A stretch of DNA of 64,000 nt from Nonomuraea endophytica (GTDB lineage Bacteria; Actinomycetota; Actinomycetes; Streptosporangiales; Streptosporangiaceae): contig NZ_JACHIN010000005.1 of assembly GCF_014203235.1 (NCBI RefSeq), positions 1 through 64,000 of the forward strand, read 5' to 3'. The notes under the pieces were generated by a model. The model did not search any database. It saw only the letters and a list, made by a program, of their open reading frames with translations, and was not told where the DNA came from. Every line of letters begins with the position of its first letter. Positions within the stretch are counted from its first letter, which is position 1. Below are positions 17,146 to 23,794 of the stretch, one piece after another. The position numbers were made by a program, and so were the translations under genes.

Positions 17146-18096
17146 TTGTTGATCCATCGCATATCCCGCCTGGCCCTGGCCGCGGCGCTGGCGTTCGTGC
17201 CCGCGCTGGCCTTCACCGCCGGTGCGACGGCCGAGGCGTCGGGCGGCGCGGCGATCTGGCGACCGCCGGTGCAGAGCCGCTGGCAGTACCAGCTCCAGGG
17301 CAGCAAGGCCCATGCCGCCACCGGCGGCATCAACGTCGGCATCTGCGAGGTGCCGCAGTCCGGCGGCGCCTGCGTACGGCCGAGCGTCTTCGACATCGAC
17401 CTGTACGTGGACGCCGAGGTCGCGGGCAACAACACCACGCTCAACACCGCGGGCGTCAGCGCCATCCACGCCAAGGGCGCCAAGGCCGTCTGCTACATCG
17501 ACGCCGGCTCGATCGAGGACTTCCGCCCCGACTACCAGACGTTCGTCGAGTGGCACGACAGCCACGGCAAGTCGCTGCTGGGCAAGCCGTTCAGCGACGA
17601 GTTCCCGAACGAGCGCTGGGCCAACATCAACAACGACAAGGGCCAGCGGGACTTCCTGCTGAAGATGATGGAGGCGCGCGTCGACAAGTGTGTGCGGGCC
17701 GGGTTCGACGGGGTCGAGTTCGACGTCGTCCACGCGCACGAGGAGGGCCAGCAGGTCACCGGCTGGAACATCAGCGCGCAGACCCAGCTCACCTACAACA
17801 AGGCGCTGGCCGCCATGGCCCACAGGAAGGGCCTGTCCGTCGCGCTGAAGAACGACCTCAGCCAGGTGGACGAGCTGGTCTCCCACTTCGACTACGCGGT
17901 CAACGAGGAGTGCTTCGAGTGGAAGGAGTGCGATGTCCTGTCCGCCTTCGTCAAGGCGGGCAAGCCGGTCTTCCAGGTGGAGTACAAGACCGCGCCGGGC
18001 AGCTTCTGCGCCAAGGCCGCCACGCTGAAGTTCAACTCCATCAAGAAGGCGACCGACTACTCGTTGTACGACAAGCCGTACAAGCCGTGTAGGTGA
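17146..18096 (+). CDS. secreted GH114-like endo-alpha-1,4-polygalactosaminidase
   Basis: A 316-residue exported protein. The signal peptide runs through LALAAALAFVPALAFTAGATAEA. The mature part follows the GH114 pattern: SRWQYQLQG, VFDIDLYVD, KAVCYIDAGSIEDFRPD, a FDGVEFDVVHAH strand with acidic catalytic candidates, LSVALKNDLSQ and AVNEECFEWKECD. GH114 enzymes cut alpha-1,4-linked galactosamine polymers such as fungal galactosaminogalactan. The TTG start is set by GGAGG 6 bp upstream. It has its own operator pair and probably provides extracellular depolymerisation for the importer. Confidence 0.85.
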   Translation: MLIHRISRLALAAALAFVPALAFTAGATAEASGGAAIWRPPVQSRWQYQLQGSKAHAATGGINVGICEVPQSGGACVRPSVFDIDLYVDAEVAGNNTTLNTAGVSAIHAKGAKAVCYIDAGSIEDFRPDYQTFVEWHDSHGKSLLGKPFSDEFPNERWANINNDKGQRDFLLKMMEARVDKCVRAGFDGVEFDVVHAHEEGQQVTGWNISAQTQLTYNKALAAMAHRKGLSVALKNDLSQVDELVSHFDYAVNEECFEWKECDVLSAFVKAGKPVFQVEYKTAPGSFCAKAATLKFNSIKKATDYSLYDKPYKPCR

Positions 18097-18103
18097 GGGC
18101 ACG

Positions 18104-18132
18104 GGGCGGCCCTGCCGGGGGTGGGGCCGCCC
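18104..18132. terminator. stem-loop terminator between convergent genes
   Basis: GGGCGGCCC (18104-18112) pairs perfectly with GGGCCGCCC (18124-18132) around an 11-nt loop. It sits 8 bp after the GH114-like stop and just before the end of the convergent amidohydrolase gene. There is no U-tract, as is usual in high-GC actinomycetes. Confidence 0.6.
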
Positions 18133-18134
18133 GT

Positions 18135-19184
18135 TCACGCCAGCCTCGGCACGAGCGCGCGGACGTTCCCGGCATAGACCCTGGCCAGCACGTCGTCAGG
18201 CAGGTCCAGCCCGCTGATGGTCCAGCGGCCCATCAGCGGAGGGTCCTCGGTGGAGTGGGCGAACGCCTCGTCGGCGGTCTCCAGGAAGCGGAAGTGGATC
18301 CGGTACGACTCCGGGTCCGGCGGCAGGTCGTCGGTGCCGAACAGCACGCGGCCCGGATGGCGCATGATCAGCTCGCGCGCGGCCCGCGGCGCCCGGCCCA
18401 GTTCGGCCAGGCGCGCGGCGATGTCGACGTGGAAGTTCGGGTGCTCGTCGAGCATCGCGCCGACCCAGGCCAGGTTCTCCGGCCAGCATCCGGCGTGCAC
18501 GCCGATCACGGTGGTGGCCGGATGCATGCCGATCATGGTCTCCATGGCCTCGATCAGCCGCTCGAACGGCGGGAACTCCGGGCCGGAGAACACCCAGCCG
18601 GGGTTGGCGGCGAGCTGTTCGAGCCGTTCGTTGCGCTCGTCGACCGGCTCGAAGAACGCCACCGGGTCGGCGGTGTGCAGGGCGATCGGGATGCCCAGCT
18701 CTCCCGCCGCGGCCCACAGCGGGCCGAGCCGTACGTCGTCGAGCATGACCAGCTCGCCGCGGTGGTCGCGCACGCGCAGGCCGACGTCCTTCCAGACCTT
18801 CAGCCCCGCGGCGCCCTCGGCGACCGAGGCGCGCAGCTGCGCGGCCAGGCGCTCGCCGAAGCCGGGCTCGGCGGTCCGCGACCAGTCGACGTGACAGAAG
18901 GTGGCGAACCTGCCGGGGTGGGCGGCGTCGTAGCGTTCGAGGTTGGCGGCCAGCTCCGCGCCCCAGCGGCCGTCGAGGTTGACCATGGCGCGCACGTTGA
19001 GCGTGTCCATCTCGGCCAGCAGCGCGGGCACGTCCTTGACCATCCAGTCGCCGTCCTCGCTGAGCCAGCGGCCGAGGTGGGTGTGGGCGTCCACGACCGG
19101 CAGCCGGGCCCGCTCCACGTGGTGGACGGGGACCCTGAGCTGCGAGATCGGGCGGTAGTCGGACAGAGGTGTGCGCACGGACAT
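18135..19184 (-). CDS. amidohydrolase-2 family hydrolase or decarboxylase
   Basis: A 349-residue TIM-barrel metal hydrolase of the COG2159 type. Visible ligands are the HxH of VVDAHTHLGRWLS, His in IALHTAD, His in IGVHAGCWPEN and the late Asp in VLFGTDDLPP. Members act as lactonases, decarboxylases or hydrolases of small acids. It is last of the gene set FAH, repeat ORF, dehydrogenase, amidohydrolase on the minus strand, 12 bp from the dehydrogenase stop. A second lactonase or ring-opening role is plausible but not proven. Confidence 0.82.
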   Translation of the reverse strand: MSVRTPLSDYRPISQLRVPVHHVERARLPVVDAHTHLGRWLSEDGDWMVKDVPALLAEMDTLNVRAMVNLDGRWGAELAANLERYDAAHPGRFATFCHVDWSRTAEPGFGERLAAQLRASVAEGAAGLKVWKDVGLRVRDHRGELVMLDDVRLGPLWAAAGELGIPIALHTADPVAFFEPVDERNERLEQLAANPGWVFSGPEFPPFERLIEAMETMIGMHPATTVIGVHAGCWPENLAWVGAMLDEHPNFHVDIAARLAELGRAPRAARELIMRHPGRVLFGTDDLPPDPESYRIHFRFLETADEAFAHSTEDPPLMGRWTISGLDLPDDVLARVYAGNVRALVPRLA

Positions 19185-19196
19185 GGACGCCTCGAT

Positions 19197-20132
19197 TCAG
19201 AAGGTCAGCAGGGCTTTGACGGGGGTGGTGCGCCCGTTCATCAGCGAGGTGAAGATCTCCGCGCCCTCGCTGAGCGGGAAGGTGGCCACCCAGCTGAGGT
19301 CCCAGCCGGCGACCAGGCCGACGGCCGCGGCGAAGTCGGCGTCGCGGTAGGCGAAGGAGCCGACCACCTGCTTCTCCCCGCGCACCAGCGCGGCGGCGTC
19401 GAATCCGGCCGTCGGGTCGGCCAGGCCCAGCCAGACGGCGGTGCCGCCGGGACGCAGCCGGGCCAGCGACTGTTCATGCGTGCCGGCCGCGCCCACCGCG
19501 TCGAAGATCACGTCGTACTCTCCGGCCAGCTCCGCCACGGCCGCGTCGGCGCCGAGCCGGCCGGCGATCTCGCGGCGGTGCTCGGAGCGGTCGGCGACCT
19601 CGATCCGCGCCGCGCCGCCGGAGCCGGCGACCAGCAGGCAGGCCAGGCCGATGGCGCCGGCCCCGATGACCCCCACGCGGGCGCCGGCGGGCGCGCCGGC
19701 CAGCGACCAGGCGTGCACCGCGTTGGCCGCGGGCTCCACGATCGCGGCCGCCGTCCAGCCGAGCCCTTCCGGCAGTTCGGTCAGCGTGCCCGACGGCACC
19801 GCGACCCGCTCGGCGAACCCGCCCGGCCGGTGCACCCCGACGATCTCCCGCTTCCTGCACACGTTGCGCAGCCCGAGCGCGCACAGGTCGCAGGCGCCGC
19901 ACGACAGGATCGGGTTCACCACCACAAACCTGCCGTCGCCGGTACGGCCGGCGAACTCGTGCCCCATCACCAGCGGCGGCACCCGGAACCCGGGAGTCCT
20001 GACCCCGTGCAGCTCGCTGCCGCAGATGCCGGAGGTCACCACGTGCACCAGTTCCTCACCGGCGCCGACCTCGGGCTCCGGCACGTCACGCACCTCCATG
20101 GCGCCGGGCCCGGTGAACACCAGAGCCCTCAT
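19197..20132 (-). CDS. zinc-dependent medium-chain alcohol/polyol dehydrogenase
   Basis: A 311-residue MDR enzyme. Catalytic-zinc Cys lies in SGICGSELHG and the His/Glu in MGHEFAG, structural-zinc cysteines in CGACDLCALGLRNVC, and the Rossmann fold starts at VGVIGAGAIGLACLLV. At 311 residues it is slightly short for sorbitol- or threonine-dehydrogenase-like members but complete. The ATG overlaps the stop of the upstream repeat ORF as ATGA. It likely oxidises a sugar or sugar acid hydroxyl with NAD(P). Confidence 0.9.
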   Translation of the reverse strand: MRALVFTGPGAMEVRDVPEPEVGAGEELVHVVTSGICGSELHGVRTPGFRVPPLVMGHEFAGRTGDGRFVVVNPILSCGACDLCALGLRNVCRKREIVGVHRPGGFAERVAVPSGTLTELPEGLGWTAAAIVEPAANAVHAWSLAGAPAGARVGVIGAGAIGLACLLVAGSGGAARIEVADRSEHRREIAGRLGADAAVAELAGEYDVIFDAVGAAGTHEQSLARLRPGGTAVWLGLADPTAGFDAAALVRGEKQVVGSFAYRDADFAAAVGLVAGWDLSWVATFPLSEGAEIFTSLMNGRTTPVKALLTF

Positions 20133-20242
20133 CGCACGCCACCCATGACCAGGACCTTCATCGCGCCTCCCGTGACCAGGACCTTCATCGCGCCTCCCGT
20201 GACCGGGGCCTTCATCGCGCCTTCCGTGACCAGGACCTTCAT
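20129..20242 (-). CDS. 37-residue repeat peptide ORF created by a 27-bp tandem repeat
   Basis: Four nine-residue units read MKVLVTEGA, MKAPVTGGA, MKVLVTGGA and MKVLVMGG, ending VR. The ATG overlaps the FAH stop (ATGA) and the TGA overlaps the dehydrogenase ATG (ATGA), so ribosomes could pass from FAH through this ORF to the dehydrogenase. MKVLVTGGA resembles the start of extended-SDR epimerases, but nothing follows it. I do not assign a molecular function. It may exist only to keep the coupling intact. Confidence 0.5.
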   Translation of the reverse strand: MKVLVTEGAMKAPVTGGAMKVLVTGGAMKVLVMGGVR

Positions 20243-20254
20243 CGGGTGCCTTCC
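20145..20254. repeat. 27-bp minisatellite spanning an operon junction
   Basis: Four tandem units: 20145-20171, 20172-20198 (differing from the first only at its first base), 20199-20225 (a few changes) and 20226-20254 (29 bp, containing the FAH stop). On the minus strand every unit contains ATGAAGG. Because 27 is a multiple of three, the reading frame survives each duplication. Confidence 0.9.
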
Positions 20255-21105
20255 GTGACGGGGTTGACCAGGGTGCCGATGCCCTCGACGCCGACCTCGA
20301 CGGTGTCGCCGGGGCGCAGGGAGCGGCGCGGGTTCATGAACTCGCCGCAGCCCCAGGGGGTGCCGGTCAGCACGACGTCGCCGGGTTCGAGGGTGAAGGC
20401 GCGCGAGCAGAAGGCCAGCAGCTCGGCCACCCCGAAGAGCATCTCGGCGGTGCTGGAGTCCTGGACGGTCTCACCGTTGACGCGGGTCCAGAGCTTCAGC
20501 GCCTGCGGGTCGCCGAGCTCGTCGGGCGTCACGATGACCGGGCCGAGCGGGCAGAAGGTGTCCAGGCTCTTGCCCCGGGTCCACTGGCCGTCGGCGAACT
20601 GCAGGTCACGGGCGGAGACGTCGTTGGCCACGGTATAGCCGGCCACGCCCGCCAGGGCCTCGTCCTCGCCGGCGTTCCTGAGCGGCGTGCCGATGACCGC
20701 GGCCAGCTCGACCTCCCAGTCCACACGCTCGGTCAGTCCGGCGTCGATGACGATGGGCTCGCCGGGCCCGATCACGCTGGAGGGGAACTTGGCGAACATC
20801 AGCGGCCGCTCGGGCTTGTCCATCCCGGCCTCGCGGATGTGGTCGAGGTAGTTGAGCCCGATCGCCACGATCTTGCCTGGCCGCAGCGGCCGGACGGGCA
20901 CCGCGCCGTCGAGCGGTTCGCCGGTGCCGAGCCCGCCGGTCCCCACTGTGCCGAGCCCAGCGGTGCCGAGCCCAGCGGTGCCGAGCCCGGCGGCCAGCAC
21001 GGACTCCAGCGGGGTGCCCGATGGCACGTCGAGGGCGTACCAGCGTCCGTCGCGTTCCTCCGCGGCCATGCGGGCCTGTCCGACCCGGACCGTGCCGACT
21101 CTCAT
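20239..21105 (-). CDS. fumarylacetoacetate hydrolase family protein (diketo-sugar-acid hydrolase type)
   Basis: A 288-residue FAH-family enzyme. The catalytic core begins at KIVAIGLNYLDHIREAG and has VDWEVELAAVIG (metal-ligand Glu), VANDVSARDLQFADGQW, GKSLDTFCPLGPVI and VVLTGTPWGCGEF. FAH paralogs near sugar dehydrogenases cleave 2,4-diketo-3-deoxy acids or hydrolyse related ketodeoxy acids. I chose the ATG at 21105 with GGAGAG 6 bp upstream; longer frames cross the operator. An unusual Gly-Leu-Gly-Thr repeat links the N-terminal segment to the core. It is first in its transcription unit. Confidence 0.88.
   Translation of the reverse strand: MRVGTVRVGQARMAAEERDGRWYALDVPSGTPLESVLAAGLGTAGLGTAGLGTVGTGGLGTGEPLDGAVPVRPLRPGKIVAIGLNYLDHIREAGMDKPERPLMFAKFPSSVIGPGEPIVIDAGLTERVDWEVELAAVIGTPLRNAGEDEALAGVAGYTVANDVSARDLQFADGQWTRGKSLDTFCPLGPVIVTPDELGDPQALKLWTRVNGETVQDSSTAEMLFGVAELLAFCSRAFTLEPGDVVLTGTPWGCGEFMNPRRSLRPGDTVEVGVEGIGTLVNPVTEGTR
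20948..20992. repeat. three 15-bp tandem repeats inside the FAH gene
   Basis: Units at 20948-20962, 20963-20977 and 20978-20992 encode repeats of Leu-Gly-Thr-Ala-Gly. They form a flexible linker between the N-terminal segment and the catalytic domain, and look like a recent in-frame expansion. Confidence 0.8.
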
Positions 21106-21117
21106 GCGAGCTCTCCA

Positions 21118-21152
21118 TTCCGTGATGCAGAATGCCATTCCGGCTAGGCGAA
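21118..21152 (-). promoter_or_regulatory. IclR tandem operator E, upstream of the FAH gene
   Basis: TTCCGTGATGCAGAA (21118-21132) and the weaker TTCCGGCTAGGCGAA (21138-21152) begin 20 bp apart. On the minus strand a perfect TTGACA -35 lies at 21177-21182, so the pair sits at and downstream of the start site, ending 13 bp before the FAH ATG. Confidence 0.65.
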
Positions 21153-21205
21153 AAGGACAGCAGTGGCGGGGGCACCTGTCAAGAGTTACCTGGAACTGTC
21201 CAGCA

Positions 21206-21240
21206 TTCTGTATGACGGAAAGCTGATGCGTCTGACGGAA
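21206..21240 (+). promoter_or_regulatory. IclR tandem operator F, upstream of the aldolase-like gene
   Basis: TTCTGTATGACGGAA (21206-21220) matches the dyad, and ATGCGTCTGACGGAA (21226-21240), sharing the last eight bases, begins 20 bp later. The operon start is about 50 bp downstream. Confidence 0.65.
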
Positions 21241-21290
21241 TGGCTGTGTTACGTTCAGCAGGCAAAGACCCGAGGGGGCGTGATCCATAG

Positions 21291-22373
21291 ATGTATCCAG
21301 AAATCGACACCCCTGCCCTGGTCATCGACCTCGATGTGGTCAGGGCCAACGTGAGCGAGATGGCGAAGGTGGCCTCCGCGAACGGCGTCCGTCTCCGGCC
21401 GCACGTCAAGACCCACAAGATGCCCGAGCTGGCCAGGATGCAGCTCGAAGCCGGCGCGAGCGGCATCACCTGCGCGAAGCTCGGCGAGGCCGAGGTGATG
21501 GCGCAGGCCGGCATCGACGACATCCTGCTCGCGTTTCCGATCTGGGGCCGGCCCAAGCTGCGCCGCCTGGCCGCGCTGCGCGAGCGGGCCAGGGTGCGCG
21601 TCAGCCTCGACTCCCCCGAGGTCGCCGCCGATCTCGGCCGACTCGGCGGGCCGCCGGTGGAGGTGCTGGTGGAGGTCGACACCGGCCAGCACCGGCTGGG
21701 CCGCCCGCCGGGCCGGCCCAGCGCCGACCTGGTCGCCGAGATCGCCGCGATCCCCGGCGTGGAGGTCGTCGGCCTGCTCACCCTCGCCGGGCACGCCTAC
21801 CACTCCCGCACCCCGGCCGAGCTGGCCGAGGCCGCCCGCCGCGAAGGCGAGGACCTGGTGGAGACCGCCGAGATGTGCGCCCGCGACGGCATCTCGCTGC
21901 GCGAGATCAGCGTCGGCTCGACCCCCACCGCCCGCCACGTGGCCGGGGTCGCCGGCGTGACCGAGATCCGGCCGGGCACCTACATCTTCAACGACACCGC
22001 CATGATGCGCCTCGGCGTCGCCACCGAGGAGAGCACCGCGGCCAGGATCCTGACCACGGTGATCGGCCGGCCGATGCCGGAGCGGGTCGTGTGTGACGCG
22101 GGCACCAAGTGCCTCACCTCCGACGGGTACGGCACGCCGGGCTGGATCCGCGCGGTCGGCCTGCCGTACCTGCGGATGGAGTTCTTGAACGAGGAGCACG
22201 GCGTGGCGCATCTGGAGCCCGGCCACCACGCTGAGCTGCCCGTCGGTTCGCGGATGGGGCTGATTCCCAGCCATGCTTGCTCTGTCGTCAACCTCTTCGA
22301 CATCGCCTACGGCGTCGAGGACGGGGAAGTCATCACCGAACTGAGCGTCGCCGCCCGCGGGGCCGTGCGCTGA
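21291..22373 (+). CDS. D-threonine aldolase/D-serine dehydratase-like PLP enzyme
   Basis: A 360-residue fold-III PLP protein with an alanine-racemase-type barrel. The PLP-binding Lys lies in RPHVKTHKMPELARMQ, and the C-terminal metal site is the His-x-Cys of IPSHACSVVNLF, which marks the D-threonine aldolase/D-serine dehydratase group. Relatives cleave beta-hydroxy amino acids to glycine and an aldehyde, or dehydrate D-serine. Its position in an operon with an SDR under the shared operator implies a step in the same catabolic route, perhaps on an amino-sugar-derived hydroxy amino acid. That last point is inference. Confidence 0.85.
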   Translation: MYPEIDTPALVIDLDVVRANVSEMAKVASANGVRLRPHVKTHKMPELARMQLEAGASGITCAKLGEAEVMAQAGIDDILLAFPIWGRPKLRRLAALRERARVRVSLDSPEVAADLGRLGGPPVEVLVEVDTGQHRLGRPPGRPSADLVAEIAAIPGVEVVGLLTLAGHAYHSRTPAELAEAARREGEDLVETAEMCARDGISLREISVGSTPTARHVAGVAGVTEIRPGTYIFNDTAMMRLGVATEESTAARILTTVIGRPMPERVVCDAGTKCLTSDGYGTPGWIRAVGLPYLRMEFLNEEHGVAHLEPGHHAELPVGSRMGLIPSHACSVVNLFDIAYGVEDGEVITELSVAARGAVR

Positions 22374-22384
22374 AAGGAGGCAGC

Positions 22385-23149
22385 ATGCGCGGCCTGGCCG
22401 GCAAGCGGGTGCTGATCAGCGGGGGCAGCAGCGGCATCGGCGCCGCCACCGCCCGCAGGTTTCTCGAAGAGGGCGCCAGGGTCGTGCTCGGCGGCCTCGA
22501 CAAGGCCGAGGTGGACGCGGCGGTGACCGAGCTCGCCGCGCTCGGCGAGGTGAGCGGGCTGGCCGGCGACGTCAGCGCGGAGGCCGACGTGGCCCGCCTG
22601 GTCGACGGCGCCGTCGCGGCGCTGGGCGGGATCGACATCTTGGTCAACAACGCGGGTACGGCGTGGCGCGAGCCGTTCCTGGAGATCACCCCCGGACACT
22701 GGGACCGGATCATCTCGGTGAACCTGCGCGGCATGTTCCTGGTCGCCCAGGCGGTCGCCCAGCACCTGGTGGAGCGCGGTTCCGGCGGGGTGATCCTGAA
22801 CATGTCCTCCACCAACGGCCTGGGCGGCGAGGCCGACTACGCCCACTACAACACCTCCAAGGGCGGGGTGCTCCTGCTGACCAAGACGATGGCGGTGGAG
22901 CTCGGCAAACACGGCATCCGGATCAACGCGCTGTGCCCCGGCTACATCCAGACGCCGCTCAACTCCTCCATCTCCGCCGGTCTGGCCGACGACTTCGTCT
23001 CCGGCTACGCCCGCGACCACATCCCGCTCGGCCGGGCGGGACTTGCCGAGGAGGTCGCCGCCGCGTACGCCTTCCTGGCCTCCGACGACGCCGCGTTCAT
23101 CCACGGCACCGAGCTCGTCATCGACGGCGGCCAGCTCGCGATCATGTGA
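22385..23149 (+). CDS. short-chain dehydrogenase/reductase
   Basis: A 254-residue classical SDR. The cofactor motif is GGSSGIGAA, followed by DILVNNAG, catalytic Ser in LNMSSTNG, and YNTSK in AHYNTSKGG. C-terminal FIHGTELVIDGG is typical of FabG-like sugar or ketoacid dehydrogenases. AAAGGAGG precedes the ATG, 11 bp after the aldolase-like gene, so they form an operon. It overlaps the convergent reductase gene by 8 bp. It probably oxidises a sugar or 2-keto-3-deoxy acid in the local pathway. Confidence 0.92.
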   Translation: MRGLAGKRVLISGGSSGIGAATARRFLEEGARVVLGGLDKAEVDAAVTELAALGEVSGLAGDVSAEADVARLVDGAVAALGGIDILVNNAGTAWREPFLEITPGHWDRIISVNLRGMFLVAQAVAQHLVERGSGGVILNMSSTNGLGGEADYAHYNTSKGGVLLLTKTMAVELGKHGIRINALCPGYIQTPLNSSISAGLADDFVSGYARDHIPLGRAGLAEEVAAAYAFLASDDAAFIHGTELVIDGGQLAIM

Positions 23150-23702
23150 GCGGGCCCGCCGGACGGTAGCGCAGCCACAGCACGCCCGACCGGTACGGCG
23201 TCGCCGCCACCAGCCGCAGCCGGATCGGGCCGACGCCGTCGAAGACCCGAGGGCCCGCCGCCCAGAGACAGGGGTTGACCCAGAACCAGAACTCGTCGAC
23301 GAACCCGCGCCTGGCCAGCGTGTGCGCGAACTCGCCGCAGCCGGAGACGACCAGGTTGCCGCCGTGGGTGTCCTTCAGCTCGGGCACGGCCTCGTCGAGC
23401 TCGCCCCTGATCAGGGTGGCGTTCCACTCCAGCGGGCCCGGCCGGGTCCGGGAGGCGACGTACTTGGGCATGCCGTTGATGCGCTCGGCGTAGCGACCGA
23501 GCCCCGGATCGCCGCCGAGGTGGGGCCAGACGGCGGCCAGGCCCTCGTAGGTCTTGCGGCCGAGCACCAGCGCGTCGGCCAGCAGGAGTTGTTCGAGCGA
23601 GGCGTCGCCGCTGTCGTTGTCCGCCTCCAGCCAGGTGTCGGGGGCGGGCGAGTCGAACACGCCGTTGACGGTGATCATGTTGTGCACGATGAGCTTTCCC
23701 AT
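23142..23702 (-). CDS. RibD C-terminal/DHFR-like reductase domain protein
   Basis: A 186-residue protein of the dihydrofolate-reductase-like fold found in many actinobacterial stress or lateral-gene sets. It starts GKLIVHNMITVNGVFDSP, has ALVLGRKTYEGLAAVWP and the strand VVSGCGEFAHTLARRGFVDEF. It would bind NADPH; the substrate is unknown. The ATG follows GGGGCA only weakly. It does not belong to the sugar operon, since it is convergent with it and has no copy of the IclR operator. Confidence 0.85.
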   Translation of the reverse strand: MGKLIVHNMITVNGVFDSPAPDTWLEADNDSGDASLEQLLLADALVLGRKTYEGLAAVWPHLGGDPGLGRYAERINGMPKYVASRTRPGPLEWNATLIRGELDEAVPELKDTHGGNLVVSGCGEFAHTLARRGFVDEFWFWVNPCLWAAGPRVFDGVGPIRLRLVAATPYRSGVLWLRYRPAGPLT

Positions 23703-23794
23703 GGCTGCCCCTTTCGACGCCTACCTAGGCACGCTAGGAGCCGGGGGCGGCAGGCCGCATCGGTCGAACTACTGGCGCTGAACCGGCGGCCTAC

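Noticed and set aside
20145..20254. A short CRISPR array
   Set aside because: The units are contiguous without spacers and lie inside an operon junction; no cas genes are present.
18093..20258. A 721-codon plus-strand open frame opposite the dehydrogenase and amidohydrolase genes
   Set aside because: It is antisense to two clear enzymes and shows no family motif.
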